From the NCBI GenBank assembly GCA_963169595.1, contig CAUJFM010000325.1, forward strand, positions 1 to 15,699: a stretch of DNA of 15,699 bases. Direction: 5' to 3'. Both the position numbers and the translations under genes were made by a program. The DNA is from Bacteroidota bacterium. GTDB taxonomy: Bacteria > Bacteroidota > Bacteroidia > Flavobacteriales_F > PHOS-HE28. Every line of letters begins with the position of its first letter. Position 1 is the first letter of the stretch. The notes below the pieces were generated by a model, which saw only the letters and a list, made by a program, of their open reading frames with translations, was not told where the DNA came from and did no database searches. Below, in pieces: positions 15,667 to 15,699 of this stretch.

Positions 15667-15699
15667 GCCTTCAGCAAGCGCTTGTAGAAGGCCTCCAGG
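15663..15699 (-). CDS. 3' end of an upstream gene, overlapping the glycosyltransferase start
   Basis: Reading the minus strand from the window edge, one frame gives LEAFYKRLLKA followed by TGA at 15665-15663. The TGA overlaps the glycosyltransferase ATG in an ATGA arrangement (15666-15663), the classic layout of coupled operon genes. Only 11 codons are visible, so the product cannot be named; a further polysaccharide-biosynthesis protein would fit the context. The glycosyltransferase frame itself is also open to the edge, so the alternative is that its true start lies outside the window. Confidence 0.5.
   Translation of the reverse strand, partial: LEAFYKRLLKA

Noticed and set aside
1..15699. 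CRISPR arrays, insertion sequences, integrase sites, tRNA/rRNA genes, toxin-antitoxin or defence genes.
   Set aside because: None seen: no regularly spaced repeats, no transposase or nuclease motifs, and almost all sequence is explained by conserved genes with uniform composition.

Overview
This window looks like ordinary chromosomal sequence from a high-GC member of the Bacteroidota. The lineage evidence is: two secreted proteins ending in type A T9SS (Por) sorting domains; a topoisomerase subunit A tail of Bacteroidota type; a divergent tsaD/tamB pair; and TAnnTTTG boxes, the Bacteroidota -7 promoter element, directly upstream of several starts. A Flavobacteriales-like high-GC environmental lineage is my best guess, with low certainty below phylum.

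Layout, left to right. A (+) 3' fragment of DNA topoisomerase IV/gyrase subunit A (2-364) converges on a (-) gene for a large FG-GAP/VCBS propeller protein with six Ig-like modules and a T9SS sorting domain (427-3192). Next is a (-) tandem universal stress protein (3307-4113), divergent from a (+) choice-of-anchor-B/LVIVD propeller protein that also carries a T9SS domain (4256-6640). That gene converges, with a 20-bp gap, on a (-) periplasmic TPR protein (6661-7638). Upstream of the TPR gene on the same strand is tsaD (7694-8722). tsaD is divergent from a (+) 4.4-kb tamB-like gene (8812-13209), which converges, with 8 bp between the CDSs, on a (-) ribBA fusion (13218-14438). At the right edge a (-) GT4 glycosyltransferase (14479-15666) overlaps the last codons of an upstream gene by ATGA, so an envelope-polysaccharide operon probably enters from the right.

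The genes do not form one pathway. Housekeeping functions (topoisomerase, tRNA t6A modification, riboflavin synthesis) alternate with envelope and surface functions (TamB lipid transport/assembly, two T9SS cargo proteins, a TPR protein, a glycosyltransferase). No T9SS secretion component, mobile element, CRISPR array, tRNA, rRNA or defence system was seen.

Coding density is very high and no intergenic gap exceeds about 145 bp. Most gene ends carry short GC-rich inverted repeats without a U-tract. Four promoter boxes match TAnnTTTG exactly; the one before the TPR gene sits so close to the ATG that the mRNA may be leaderless. I found no convincing novel system. The points most worth a second look are the interlocked tsaD/tamB promoters with a TTG start for tamB, the nine-G run inside tsaD, the U-less hairpins at gene ends, and the leaderless-type promoter.
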